This document shows positions 11,199 through 23,007 of a DNA stretch of 64,000 bases, piece after piece. Position 1 is the stretch's first letter, and each line of letters opens with the position of its first letter. The notes beneath the pieces are model-generated. The model did no database searches. It was not told the origin of the DNA and was given only the letters and a program-made list of their open reading frames with translations. Source of the DNA: Cladosporium sp. IMV 00045 (taxonomy: Eukaryota > Ascomycota > Dothideomycetes > Cladosporiales > Cladosporiaceae); NCBI GenBank assembly GCA_001931905.2, contig MSJI02000905.1:1-64000 (forward strand). Reading direction: 5' to 3'. Position numbers and translations under genes: made by a program.

Positions 11199-14100
11199 TC
11201 AAGAACTGGACGACCCGTTTCCCGTACTCTCACCAGCCCTGTTCTCCTCATCGTTCGAGCTTGATTTTGATCTTCCCCAAGCTTTGTACTTGGATATAAT
11301 GCTCAGATATCTCGGAACAGCGTGTTCTCTCGGAACAGCGTGTTCCTTTGATCCGTCTTTGTCCCTGACTCCATTCCCAATACCAAAAAACGCCTTGAAC
11401 TTATCCCTCAGCCATGTCCACGTGTCTTTGTGTGGTATGTACCATGCTATGGGCAAGAATGCGACTGCAGTCCCTAGCCCAACCCCGAGTACATAACGAA
11501 GAACAAAAGAGAGTGATAACTCTTGTTCGCCTTGCTTGTTGTGGGGCAGTTGCTTGATATTGATTGCAAAAAAGGCCGCAAGAAAGGACATAGGGAGAAA
11601 GATGACGGTAACGATGGTGAACACCATGAGTGTCCGTCCAGCTTTCGCTGTGCTGTCGGCTTGTTTTGCTGTACTCTCAGCCAGATTGCTTGCATAACGG
11701 GCTTCAAGAACATTGGCATGCTTTTGCTTGTGATCTAGCAGGTCTGTGATCGATTGGTAGATATCACCAGCTTGCTGGCTCATGCCTTTGATCTCAGTCT
11801 GATATTGATTAAGGAGGTCGTCTTGCTCGAGCCAAGATTCGGAAACTTTTTGATCGTGAAGTAGAGATTTGGGGTCTGACATCGAGTCTCCAAAGGCTTT
11901 CGGCATATCACGGAGCACTTTTTTCTGGTTGTTCGTGACCTCGGTGAGAATGTTCAGCTCATCTCGAATGTCTTTGACCTCTTCCAAGAGAAACGTCTCC
12001 TGCTGGATGTCCAGCAGGCTGTTGATGAACTTATCGAGCTCAGCGGTCTTTCCAGGGGTTTTCTTTGGTCTCTCCTTGTTCTGAAGGACTTCATTTGAAG
12101 CGGCCTTACTCTTGTTCTTGAAATCTCCGAAGAGGGCAACTTCGCGCTCCTTTGCATCGCCAATTGTGCTATTGAACATGCTGAAGAAGCTTGTGTCGCC
12201 GTTGCGAGTCAATGCGGGCTTTTCGCAAGCTGTAAGACAATGTCCAACAATACGGAGTGCCAACTCATGGACACTGTGGACTGGGGCTCCTGAGCTGGAT
12301 AGGTCTTCAAGTACACTGCTCAAAAGAACTGGGGTCTCTCCACGTGGTTGTCGCCACTTCTGAGGAAAGCTGGTTACGATCAAGTCAGGGCCTAGAATCC
12401 AAATCCAAAGTTGGTCAACCATCAGTACATCAATCTCTTCCTGCTTCTTGTTGCTGTGGTCCTTCTGATAGCGTCCTATGACTTGATCTTTATCTCGACG
12501 GCTTGTGTCGATGCTCTTGTACCAGAACTGATCAAGGCTGCGACGCGGGTGCAAGAGGAAGTCGTCTGTATTCCAAGATTGGTGTGCCTTATGTAGCTGA
12601 TGGTCTCTGTCTTCTGCTGCGAACCCCAAACGTCCTTGAAAGCCTGCCTCCGCCGCAAGTCCGTTCGCCTTTGGTGGATCATGGGCCCTTTGCTCGCTCA
12701 GACATTGCACACCATCCCGAGTCTCAAGATCAAGATAAGGCATGAATAAGCAGGCTTTCGATCTTGCGCCATGCAATCGATCCATCAATCGACTTGATGT
12801 TCGAAGGAGTGGTTGAACTTTGACTGGGGCTTCTCCGAATGCCTCCTTGCTATTTCCCACCTCGGCTGCGTGGAAGAGGCCGCCAGGATCTGGGCCAATG
12901 AGTGATTTGGACAGCGCGGACACCGACGGGAAATAAGCTGCGTCCGGGACGTCGAAGCTTCCGGTAGTTTGATCTGTATTTCCGCGTGTCGGGCGTGGAA
13001 GAAAGTTACCGTCAAAGTTATGAGGTTTCTTTTGGAGACGTTCATCGTCTCCGGAACGTTTCGGGAGCCGCTGACACAAGGGCCGCATATGCAGGGCATG
13101 AGGCTTCTGCCCCCGATACTGTTGCTGGCTCAAAATTCGCTCCAAGGCTTTGAAGCCTTCGACATCGGAGAAGTCATCTTCGACGAACTGTTTCGCAAGC
13201 AAAGTATGGCACCACGACATATTATTGTACGGAAGATGTATCCAGCGGAAAGTGTTCGGTTTCGATGGCTTTGTGCTCACGTGCTCTCGATTGACAGATC
13301 CTGACTTTCCGCAATCTTGGTAAAGCAGATTGAAGACTGGCAACCGATACCTGCGCAGCTCGCCAGTGTCTTTTCGGATATCAACAAGGTCGGCGTCAAA
13401 GACTTTCGCAACGTCTTGAAGTTCCGGTAATATCGATTTGAGGTTTTGCTGACTCCAAGGCGCCAAAAGCGGGACTATCTCGTCGCAGTGTTGCGACCTT
13501 GCCGCATAGAGTAAGGCCGTGTTGCCTTGGCTGTCTTTCTCGGAGATACGGATATCTTTCTCTTCGAGCAACGCCTTGACAATTTCTGTGTGACCAGAGC
13601 CTGCAGCCAGGTGGAGAGCTGTTCTTGACGTACGGGACTTCTGGTTGACGTCGGCAGGATGGCGGTTAAGTGCGAGCAGAGCGCTTATGACATCCAAGTA
13701 CTTCTGCGAATCGGCATCTTGTGCAGCCGAAGCCGCCGTACTGCCGGTATTCTGGAGCGTGTTTGCAGGATACACGGGTCTTGTGGCGCAAGCAAGATGT
13801 AGTGGGCTCCAGCCTCCCTCGCACACAGCATTGACGTCAAGGTTGGGTGCCTTTTCCAGCAACAAGCGAACAGTATGCGCTTGCCCATGGTAGGCAGCAA
13901 TATGCAGTGGCGTTAGCTCCGTGATTGTTTTGGCGCGAATGTCAGACTCATTCAGTTTCTCCAACAAGAGTGGAACGATCCCTGCAGCGTCGGCGCCGTA
14001 CCCACAAGCCAAGTGTAGAGGCGTGCTGTTGTCTTTGCATGCCGCATTGACGTGAGCCCCGTGGCCGATTAGCCACTTCACCATCTCGGTCTTCCCAAAT

Positions 14101-15165
14101 TGTGCTGCGAAATGAAGAGGGGTTTTGTCTGTAGTCGTCTCGACTTTTTTCGCCAGATCGCCCGACAATCTCCCTGCCTTCCAGAGCGCAAGTGTCAGAT
14201 CATCTTTGCCCCAGATGGCATTGTGATGGAGGTAGGTTCTGCCTTCATCGTCGGAGCCGTTGACATTAGCATGTTCATCTCCAATCGTCAAAAGTATGTC
14301 AATCATCTCTTGGCCCCATATTTGCTCAGTATCCGAGGCTACGTGGTGCCATATGTTGCGTCCACGGTTGTCAGTTCTGCCAAGAAGCGCTTTCGTTCGT
14401 AACAGATTCTTGACAACTGGGATGTGATTCCGCCAAACGGCTGTCATGAGAGCCGTACGACCCTCGTTATCAGCAGTATGAATATCGGCATCCCTTTCAA
14501 TGAAGAGATTAGCAACGGCAGAGGTACCGACGCGACCAAGTGTTGACAAGAGAGCATCGTATCCTTCATTGTCTTTCTTCTGCAGAGCTTTCCGAAGGTC
14601 GGTCTTGTCACGACCTTGGAGTAGTGCTTCCGCAACATCGAGGCGATTGACGTGAGACAGTGCCGTCTTCCCATCGACATCTGCCACATCGAGCAAGGCT
14701 TTGTGCTCAAACAAAGTTTCGATGATGGCGACCGTGACCGAAACACTGTTAAGCCTTTGTGAGCTCCCGGCATTGCTGCATTTGGTCGCATGTTGCGAGT
14801 GTCGAGCTGGCAGACCTCGTGCTAGAGGTGTCGAAATGTACAGTGACTGGAGAGTCTTTCTGACAATTAGACACAGCCAGCACCAGAGGTGGCATGCCAG
14901 TGTATTCCCTGATTCTGCAGGAAGGCTTGTTTGGATTGGCGTCTCCTTCCGCGAGTAATCGTCGTGCCATATCGAGGTGTCCATTTGCGCAACAGATGGC
15001 CAATGCATCAGCAAGAATGTCGCTGTGGGCGATATCTTCGCGACTGCTCTGATTGGTTATGACCTCAGACAACGAAAAGTATTCTCCATTTTCTATCGCG
15101 GCTGTAAGCTCTGATATCTCCGTGTCCGTGGCTTCTACGTGGCTGAACTTCTGCGTGGGAGACAT
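11199..15165 (-). CDS. Ankyrin-repeat protein with C-terminal CorA-like membrane domain
   Basis: Large protein of about 1,298 aa. The N-terminal half has at least ten ankyrin repeats, for example GRTALMTAVWRNHIPVVKN, KTPLHFAAQFGKTEMVKWL, STPLHLACGYGA and RTALHLAAGSGHTEIVKAL. The middle is the region typical of fungal CorA-like proteins, with VDQLWIWILGPDLIVTSFPQ. The C-terminus has a coiled coil and two membrane helices, TIVTVIFLPMSFLAAFFAIN and a second around FVLRYVLGVGLGTAVAFLP. The first helix ends in AIN, where classical CorA Mg2+ channels have GMN. The best model splices 15165-14816 to 14745-11199 (70-nt intron, AG|GTCTGC donor, TTAACAG acceptor), because the start exon and the long open frame are in different frames. 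This junction is inferred. The tail is Ser/Asn-rich. The function is unknown; such proteins have been discussed as sensors or transporters. Confidence 0.82.
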
Positions 15166-16630
15166 GGCGTTCGTCCTCTGGATTCTTTCCGATTATAAAC
15201 GATGATTTGGGCATCGATGAACAGAGAGTCGGCTTGCTGCGAGATATTGGTCTGTGGGATAACTGCAAGCGATCAGGCTGCGTCTGATATATCCGTGTCT
15301 TTCTCTCAGCCGCATCGAACTCTTTTCCTCGTGGGGGTACTGGACCTCTGTTAGTCCAGGGTGGCGAGACAATAGCGCCACGCAGCCTGGCGATACATTG
15401 TCGAAGAGGTGAGGCCTGGAAGAAGGCGTAAGCAATTTGCCATAGGCATCGTGCCCACGGAGATGCCTCGATGACGATCATGGGTGAGAACAAGCAGGGG
15501 TATGCTTCTCGATTGACGAACAAAGGTACCACACAACACCAATCCGATGGGTACTTCGCCTATCCATCTCAGCCTTGCTTGGGATGTGGTACTAAAGGCG
15601 CCACGGCGCTTGCGGGGACGATTTGTGATCGTCGTGGGGTGGCGATGTTTTGTTTCTCGAGATACATTGCTGCTGTGTGTTCGAGTGGCGCAGATCTAGA
15701 GATAAGATAGAAGTCAAATCATGATTGAATTGTGAAGATGTTGATGGAAGTTTCGCTTGAAGAGATGTGTACGGTCTCACCCGTCTTCAGTGCCGTGCTG
15801 ACTTGTGGGTGGTCAGATCTGCTGCACCTTGACGCGGGAGGACGCAAGATGCCGCAGCTGAGCATGCTTCTTCTTATATGCATTCGAGCCGATATCGATG
15901 GCGTGAAGGAGGGGTTGTTGCAGAAATCCCGATGAACTGAACGAATGGAGTAAGTGCTGACGCTGAAAACCGTGGCGCTAGGGGCTCCTGCCTCGCCCCA
16001 ATCGATCACCGCTCACAAATGGCAAACTATTCGCAGCCTTCTTTTGTATTTCATAACGAACCCGAGTCGTAATACCGAGGATTGTTGCTATGTTGCTGAG
16101 TGACTTTGGATGATGGCAAAAGGTATCCAGGAGAGGCTGCAGGCGAGCAAGCTGAAATTTGATAGGGTTAGGGTTGGGGTTGATGTTCCAGGCCCTAAAT
16201 GCATACATTGTCCTTGCGGGATCTAGGAAGTCTTTTGGATCCTGATAATCACATCAACTAGCCTTGACAGACATTTGAAATAGACACATCTGATAGTCCT
16301 TCAAGTGATTTGCATGCTCTAATCCTTGGGGCCTCTACCTCCTAGTATTCAGACACTTTGTGCCTAGACGGGGGCTTGATGGCAGCGAATAGGACAATCC
16401 ACAGTACCGAATCGTTGGAGTATGGAGATCGTGAGCCAGAGGTGGAGATCTACACGCAGCTTCATATCGCACGAGCCGTACTTCCCTCTCGTTCCAATAA
16501 CAGTTGTTATCAAGACAGTCAACCGGGGACTGAGAACCACAGGGCCATAGTTCACCATCTCACGAGCATACGATCATTTCGTCGTCGACAACGAGAGATG
16601 AGCAATGTAATGGAAAGTCACCATGATCTA
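15166..16630. other. Intergenic region, no supported gene
   Basis: About 1.46 kb contains only short open frames without recognisable domains on either strand. A plus-strand open frame entering at 16358 overlaps the hypothetical minus-strand gene and looks like its antisense shadow. The interval should include the promoter of the ankyrin-CorA gene. Confidence 0.4.
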
Positions 16631-17669
16631 TCAGATGCACTTTCCCTGCTGACGGCATTCGAAATAAGCCTCCGTCCACTTGTAATGTGCAAAAGTATAG
16701 TGGAACCATTCAACTTTGTACTCTGCTGTTGGGATGATTTGTATCCCCTGGTAGTCATTACCGAGAGCCTTGATGGCTCGCTTCGTCGTAGGCCTGTGTC
16801 TAGGGGGAAGACCGTCGTAGCTCACTTTGCTATGCTGCAAGAGCAATGTTTTAATGGATCCTGGTTGCGCCTCCTGTACCGGCGGTTCATCGTCTTCTTC
16901 GCTCGCCACAAAACCAGGATCCTCGTCCTCGCCCGCATCTTCACTGTCAGAATCGCCCCTTAGTGACTTGCAAATAAGGATCCTTCCATCTTCAAATTCA
17001 TCTTCAATCAAGACCGCGCAATAACGTTTGTCTAGTGGCTTTGGAGGCTTGGGCGCGTTCCCGATGAAGGCAATCACATTGGGTAAGGTCTTTCCATTGA
17101 AAGGTGAACGCCACTTGGTGTTTATAGGCGCAAGCGTACCGCACGCCGCAGCTCCAGCGTAATCGGTAAGGGTATCGTAGTCATCTGCCAACCAGGTCTT
17201 GTCATTGCCGTTTATACGCTTAGCGGTTTTGAAAAGCAATTCATTGAGTTCCTAACCTCCTTTTCCAGTCAGCAATATTCTTAGCAACAGGTAGGTAATG
17301 ATTGAACCCCAATCGAAGTCTCGCCAAGTACAAACAGTGCGAGCAAGTCGTGTGAATCCATCTCATCAAACATCTTGCTGCTCCAGACATGCCCCTTAGC
17401 AGCGGGTTCATTGTTATTCGAAGGATTTTCTGGATTGGCCGCTATCCTGGCAGACTTCAGTGTGTATAGAGAGCTTATAGTGATTAAGGAATGCGATGCC
17501 GGGAGCTATTTGTCTTCTAGCTCAAGACGCCGGCACGACCTATAACGCTCGTGAAACTACAGATCCTTCGGCATCTTTCCTGTCCACTACAGGGGACACG
17601 ATTCCCCACTGGTCCTAAGCTTTCCAGGTATTTGTCGTTCAATGGCTCGAGTGAAGCTTTAGAACGCAT
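16631..17669 (-). CDS. Hypothetical protein, multi-exon model with acidic low-complexity segment
   Basis: I do not recognise the family. A 3' exon (17251-16631) encodes about 205 residues. It contains NGNDKTWLADDYDTLTDYAG, an acidic stretch (DSDSEDAGEDEDPGF) and a C-terminus rich in Tyr and Trp (EWFHYTFAHYKWTEAYFE). A 56-nt intron (17307-17252) joins it in phase to an exon ending DSHDLLALFVLGETSIG. That exon is open back to a possible TAG acceptor at 17506. A first exon beginning at ATG 17669 (MRSKASLEPLNDKYLESLG) is plausible, but the junction between it and 17505 is unresolved. The continuous phase across the 56-nt intron is the main reason for calling a gene. The start, the first intron and expression are uncertain. 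Confidence 0.35.
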
Positions 17670-17852
17670 GCCCAATCAAGTAGAATAGCTTGGAATGATG
17701 CGTTCTTGTCTATGGACTCTCGAAAAACTGATAAAAAAAAACCTCATTACTACCCATGCATATATCGCAGGCCGCCAACGCCCAAGAACCAGAACCGGGC
17801 TGCATCCCATGTATCACTGACTGTCGGATCATGTGAGGATCGCAAAAGAAGG

Positions 17853-18743
17853 TCACTTTGTTAGAGGAACCGTTGCTTGGTAGTCGACGGTCCGACGAAG
17901 CTTAGTCGGGAACCAGACGACGAAGAAGATAGAGGACAGAGCCATAGGCAGGCTGTCGAAGACGTACAGAGTCCACTCGTGAGTCATAGCATATCCTTGC
18001 GGGCCTTCTATGTATTCCGCCAAGCGAAAGATAGACCTCACCATGATCATGATGCTGACTGCGTACATGAGTCTCATGGCCGGTATCCAGGGAATGTGCG
18101 TCGCACTTTGGCTGAGTGAGAAGTCCGCGTTGACTCGCTTGTGGAAGATGACCGACGTGATCATGAAGACACCGAAGCAGACGACCTGTATGACAAGTCC
18201 AACGATGACAAGGGCTTTAGCCACAGTAGCCATGCTCTGGACGACCATCATTCCTGCTGCTCCACCCTGAATGAGGAAGGCCAGTATATCGCCGCCAACA
18301 AAAATCTTTGTGAGCAGACGGACGTTGACCACAGAGTGTTTCTCCGCATGCATGAGCCGTGCCAAACGTCCGAACATCATGTATATCGTTGCGGCCATGA
18401 GAGTCGGCGCGATGAGGGTGAAGGTGCTTTGTAAAGTGAATCGGAACAGACTGGCGGTGTTGTTGTGGGCGGACGCTCGGGCTCCATACCCAATAACTTC
18501 AACTGTCGATAGTTGTCAGCATTATGTCCGTAATTGACGCCTATTAGCGTACAAGGTGAGCTCGGCATTACGAAGGGCTCCAATGATGAATGGAATAGTA
18601 AACTTGATGCCTGCCTTCCAAGATCTCCAGCACAGACCGAAAAAGCAGCCGAGGAAGATAAGCAGGAATAGAATCGCAGCTGGCACTGATGGGAGGTACT
18701 GCCAGAGGTAGTAGTTGTCGCGAAAAGGTTCCAGGACTGCCAT
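17853..18743 (-). CDS. RTA1-like lipid-translocating/stress membrane protein
   Basis: Seven-helix membrane protein of the fungal RTA1/RTM1/RSB1 family, implicated in 7-aminocholesterol resistance and long-chain-base export. Two exons (18743-18572 and 18502-17853) give 273 aa. Splicing a GTAATG donor to a CGACAG acceptor joins KFTIPFIIGAL to LEVIGYGARASAHNN, the diagnostic RTA1 motif. The protein continues with TLIAPTLMAATIYMMFGRLA, and then with a helix containing QGGAAGMMV and one containing AMRLMYAVSIMIMVRSIFRLAEY. Hydrophobic segments account for about seven helices. It is transcribed divergently from the neighbouring Zn2Cys6 regulator across about 440 bp, so co-regulation is possible. Confidence 0.93.
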
Positions 18744-19185
18744 TTGATCGAGATTAGGATCGATATGAGTCGAGATTTTTGGAAGGACTTGATGAGATGA
18801 AGGGAATATGGAGATTAGGAATGGGATACGGGGTCGAGATGTACCATTAGTTTTATACAGATGCCATAGGCAACAGTGTTATTTAGTCTGGTCTTACTAA
18901 GGTATGAACTTGTCCATGATAAACTTTGGATGGCATTGTTTGTTGAACCGAAGGACTACGGATTGCTGGAACAGCCAGGTCTATACGCGTATCACCACTG
19001 GGAGCTTCGCAAATACGCTGAAATACGCTGCCCTAAGCGAGTGTATTGGCAGGGTCCGATCGTAAAAATAGCGGCTGTTGGCTCGAGCGCTTGAACGTTC
19101 CATACGCCAGCGATACGCATTACTCTCTCTCATCTCCTGTAACAAGCGTATTCGTTTTCATCGAACAAGTACCTCCAAACACAGC
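18744..19185. promoter_or_regulatory. Divergent promoter of the RTA1 and Zn2Cys6 genes, with a perfect 10-bp tandem repeat
   Basis: The start codons of two divergent genes are about 440 bp apart. Within it the decamer aaatacgctg occurs twice back to back at 19011-19030. CGC/GCG-rich words around 18985 and 19060-19110 may also be regulator contacts. The tandem arrangement is visible, while regulation by the adjacent Zn2Cys6 protein is inference. Confidence 0.4.
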
Positions 19186-20512
19186 ATGCCTTTACACGTG
19201 TCACAGAGTGATCGTAAGAGGCGTGCACACGTTAAGTCTCGTAATGGATGCGTTGGATGTAAAAGTCGTCATCAGAAGGTACCTCCTACAAGACACCTGC
19301 GAGTTGATATCAGTGCTGACGGCAACCTGTCAGTGCGACGAGGCGCGACCAAAGTGCAGTGCTTGTTTACGCCTTGATGAGACATGTCAATACCGTGTAG
19401 CAAAATCACCACGTTCTCGTGCAGGGAGATCTTCCAGGGCGGCTTCGTCTGTGCCGTCGCCTAACCCTCCGCCACCGCAAGAGCATTTTTCAACACCATC
19501 AATCAGCCAGTCCTATCCCGTTACGCCTGCAACAACTCAAGATGATGCATCAGTGGTGCAGGCGGAACTCCAACAAGAGGACCGAGCATTCCTGCAGCAG
19601 TCAGCAAGTACCTTGGACCTGGAACTCATGGCGACTCTTTGCTTAGGAGACTTGAGCGATGTGTTCCCATCTAGTGGAAGCGGTCCAGATCTGTCACGGA
19701 AGATTATGCGCCTTGCAATAACAACCCCGTTCCTAATGCATCAAATGCTTGCGCTGTCTGCCTTTCGCATCTTTGCAGATGACACAAACAGGAAAGAGCT
19801 CATGACTAGAGCATCTTATCATCAGAACGAAGCACTGATTTTGGTGAAGCCATATCTTGGAAGCGCTACGGAAGAGCACAGCTTAGCACTGCTATTCTTC
19901 TCGAGTCTTGCTGCAGTCTCCAGTCTTGCGGAGCAAGCTCTGAGTATCGACGATACGCAAGCTGAAGACTTCGACCCTATTGAAATCACGAGACATGCAT
20001 TCCAACTGTCTCGTGGCATAATGACCGTTGTAGCACCATTCTGGTCCTACATTCGTCAGACATGGGCATGGCCGGCAATACAAAGCGAAATTGAAGCAGG
20101 CAACGACGTGACTCCACAGCCAAAAGGGACACCGGCTTACGTGTACTTGCGATCCCTAGCCTTTGGCCTCGAAAGCGCAGAAGCGAGGCAAGCCTGCTCG
20201 GACGCTGGAACTCAGATATTGGAATCAATATCCTTGATGCAACAGCGAAAAGACGCGAGTATGAGTAGGCGCATTGTTACTTCCTGGCCGGCGGTTACTG
20301 ATGCTGTGTTTCATTCCCTTCTGGCTGAGCGTAGGCCTGTTGCCTTGGTTATACTCGCCCACTACGCTGCAGCCTTGCGTTTAGGAACAGGGCTTTGGTG
20401 GATAGGCAGATGGCCGATTGTGCTATTTTCGCACATTGAGAAAGTCCTAGGCGCAGAATGGACTGACTTTCTCGAATGGCCAAAGAGTATCATATTCGGC
20501 CAGGAGGACTAA
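19186..20512 (+). CDS. Zn2Cys6 (C6) fungal transcription factor
   Basis: Nuclear DNA-binding regulator of 423 aa. Exon 1 (19186-19278) ends in CVGCKSRHQK. A 55-nt intron follows, and exon 2 (19334-20512) opens with CDEARPKCSACLRLDETC. Together they form a full binuclear zinc cluster with Cys22, 25, 32, 39, 42 and 49 in C-x2-C-x6-C-x6-C-x2-C-x6-C spacing. The intron inside the zinc cluster is common in this family. A Ser/Pro-rich linker follows, then a helical region (LITTPFLMHQMLALSAFRIF-like segment near residues 185-205) resembling the UPC2/DUF3468-like group. The protein is shorter than many C6 regulators. Targets are unknown; the adjacent divergent RTA1 gene is an obvious candidate. Confidence 0.9.
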
Positions 20513-20734
20513 TGCAGCGATGATTCCAGTCTTCTCCACGGTTGAACTCAGCCTTGCGACCTGTAGAAGGAATACATGGGTCGACCTGGTGGTACTCGCA
20601 AGATTAAGGACCCTCACAATGATGGATCGCCGGCATGTCAAAGAACATGGCACGTGGCAGAGAGTTTGCACAATCGCATTCGTTTCGAACACTCGGATCT
20701 GCACTCCGTACGATGCAGCCGGCAAATATAACCG

Positions 20735-21032
20735 TCTGCAAAATGTCTGGTGCAAGTGGTCAATGCGAGGCTTAGCCGGCTTTCTAGCTTTATATGGGGA
20801 TCCTCATATAAACGTGGAAACTAGTACCAGTATCACACTTTTGACCTCGTTATCGACCCCCTAAATAAGACCTTATCGTCAAATTAGTAGTGGTATAGGC
20901 ATTTAAAGGTATTTTTAGCCATTTGCAATGAGATTTAGTGCTAAGCGAGCCTTACGACCCCTATAGAGGCTATAAGAGGCATAGGAGGCATTATAGCCTC
21001 GCATTGACCACCTGCACCAGACATTTTGCAGA
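20735..21032. repeat. Inverted-repeat element with 38-bp arms (MITE-like)
   Basis: The 38-nt sequence at 20735-20772 is repeated in inverted orientation at 20995-21032 with one mismatch. The 222-bp interior includes AT-rich and GAGGC/GCCTC-rich words. No target-site duplication is evident directly outside the arms and there is no coding frame. It could be a small non-autonomous DNA element or the remnant of a larger one. It lies between the C6 regulator and the tannase gene. Confidence 0.5.
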
Positions 21033-21414
21033 TGATTGTATAGCGTGCGATCTCGAATCTGGGGGCTTGAGCTGAGAATACGCCGCGGATACGGTCGATA
21101 CGCGCCACCCATGACTTTACGAAGCCTCATGTTCCCCGTTCCAGGAAATTACGCAAGACTACCTTCTCGATGGGAACAGTGGCATCAAGCATGTAGTGAA
21201 TGGTCTGGAGCCACGTGCGGTAGCTCTTACGGCAAATCATCACCTCGCGATCCAGTGTATCTCGTGGCTGTGTAGAACCCGAGAAACGCTAGGAACAAGG
21301 AGTTAAGGAAGAAACGAGCGTCACGTCCATATAAGATGCAGTGTCCGATTTCCCACTCATACTCAGCACCGCACCTCACCCGACCATTCTTCGATCATTT
21401 TGAGGATCCTAACA

Positions 21415-23007
21415 ATGTTTTCCTTCCGTCGATCTTTACCATGGCTGGGTACCGTCACTCTCATTGCGGGGACCACCCAAGCCCAAAATGCCACTACTGC
21501 CTGCGACCCGTCGACATTCTCATTCCCAGACATCCTCGGCGCTGAACTCGTCAACATTGAAGCCAACGAAGTCAAAAACTACTCCAGAACCACTCTTCTC
21601 CCTGGAACGGACAATGGCTCAGCCCCAACCGTCGACTTCTGCAACATCACCATCACCTACACCCACGTCGGATGGGACGACACCATCAACGTCGTTGCAT
21701 GGATGCCTCTCCAGGACTGGAACAACAGGATCTTGGGTGTTGGCGGCGGTGGCTTCAGCGGCTCGTTCGGCTCGATCTACGACACCGCAGCTGTAGACAA
21801 GGGTTTCGTTGCTATTTCGACCGACACTGGGCATCCCACTGGTATGGAGAATGCTAACGATGTCTCGTGGGCGCTGAAGAACCCTGGCAACCTGGACTAT
21901 CATCGTATTGAAGACTGGGGTTCCCGTACCTTGGGCGAGCTGAGCATCATCGGCAAGAAAGCTACTGAGGACTTCTATGGCTCTCCGCATTCGTACTCCT
22001 ACTTCACCGGTTGCTCTGGCGGTGGCAGGCAGGCAATGGAGCTAGCTCAATCGTTCCCGGACGCTTTCGACGGCCTTTTAGCGGCAGCTCCAGCCATCTA
22101 CATCGAAACGTTCCTGGTCTCGGGTTACTACCCGACATTACTGATGGATCAAATGAAGACTTACCCACCCCCCTGCGAGATCAACGCTTTCACAGAAGCT
22201 GCCGTCAAGCGCTGCGACAAATTGGACGGCATCGAAGACAAGATCATCTCATCCCCCGCAGACTGCGACTTCAACGCCCTCGACGTCGTAGGCCAGAACT
22301 TCACCTGTAACAACGCGACGCGAACATTCACGGAAAGCGGCGCAAAGCTCGTCAACGCAGCCTGGAACGGCATCGAAGCGCCCGATGGACATTTCTGGTA
22401 CGGTCTGGACATCGGCGCGGACCTCACCGAAGCCGCGCTCATCACGGAATGCGCCACGGAGGCTGGCGAAGAGTGCTCCAAGAGCTCAGGTCCGAGCCTC
22501 TTTGCCGGGCTGATCGCGACTCTCGTGGCGGCCGACCCGGAGTATAACGTCACCGCGATGTCGACAGACGACTTCCACCGCCTCTTCGCAACGTCGATCA
22601 ACCGATACCGCCAATGGATCGGCGCGGCGGAACCCCGCCTATACGACTTCCACGAAGCAGGCGGCAAGATGATTTCCTGGCACGGCATGGCGGACACGAC
22701 GATCCCGGTCAAGGGCTCGGCTCACTACTACGATCAAGTGCTGGAGCACAACACCAACGTCTCGGATTTCTACCGCCACTTCGAAGCGCCCGGCGTGGGG
22801 CATTGTTCTGGAGGCGCCGGTCCGCTGCCGAATGGCGCGCTGGAGCAGCTCATGGCTTGGGTGGAGAATGGAACTGCGCCGGAGACGTTGACGGCGAGTT
22901 CGCAGGCGACGGGGTTGAAGAGGCCGCTCTGTTCTTATCCTTCGCGTCAGGAGTATAGGGGTGGAAATGCGAGCAGTATTGATTCATTCACTTGCGTGGA
23001 CAACTGA
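21415..23007 (+). CDS. Secreted tannase / feruloyl esterase family protein
   Basis: Extracellular serine esterase, 530 aa, single exon. The open frame extends to an upstream TTG, but ATG 21415 gives a good signal peptide (MFSFRRSLPWLGTVTLIAG, then TTQA). The fungal tannase/FaeB CS-D-HC arrangement is visible: nucleophile in GCSGGGRQA (Ser201, preceded by Cys), Asp427 in HGMAD and His463 in GVGHC (followed by Cys). Other family landmarks are GVGGGGFSGSFG, KGFVAISTDTGH and YFTGCSGG. Several N-glycosylation sequons fit a secreted protein. The substrate (gallate or ferulate esters) cannot be decided from sequence. With the fucosidase and pectate lyase it suggests use of plant material. Confidence 0.93.
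   Translation: MFSFRRSLPWLGTVTLIAGTTQAQNATTACDPSTFSFPDILGAELVNIEANEVKNYSRTTLLPGTDNGSAPTVDFCNITITYTHVGWDDTINVVAWMPLQDWNNRILGVGGGGFSGSFGSIYDTAAVDKGFVAISTDTGHPTGMENANDVSWALKNPGNLDYHRIEDWGSRTLGELSIIGKKATEDFYGSPHSYSYFTGCSGGGRQAMELAQSFPDAFDGLLAAAPAIYIETFLVSGYYPTLLMDQMKTYPPPCEINAFTEAAVKRCDKLDGIEDKIISSPADCDFNALDVVGQNFTCNNATRTFTESGAKLVNAAWNGIEAPDGHFWYGLDIGADLTEAALITECATEAGEECSKSSGPSLFAGLIATLVAADPEYNVTAMSTDDFHRLFATSINRYRQWIGAAEPRLYDFHEAGGKMISWHGMADTTIPVKGSAHYYDQVLEHNTNVSDFYRHFEAPGVGHCSGGAGPLPNGALEQLMAWVENGTAPETLTASSQATGLKRPLCSYPSRQEYRGGNASSIDSFTCVDN

Noticed and set aside
15065..15532. 155-codon minus-strand frame upstream of and overlapping the ankyrin-CorA start
   Set aside because: No domain is recognisable and the overlapping frame with ATG 15165 leads into ankyrin repeats.
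16358..16963. 201-codon plus-strand frame
   Set aside because: It overlaps the minus-strand hypothetical gene, whose exon phase and acidic segment look more like coding sequence.
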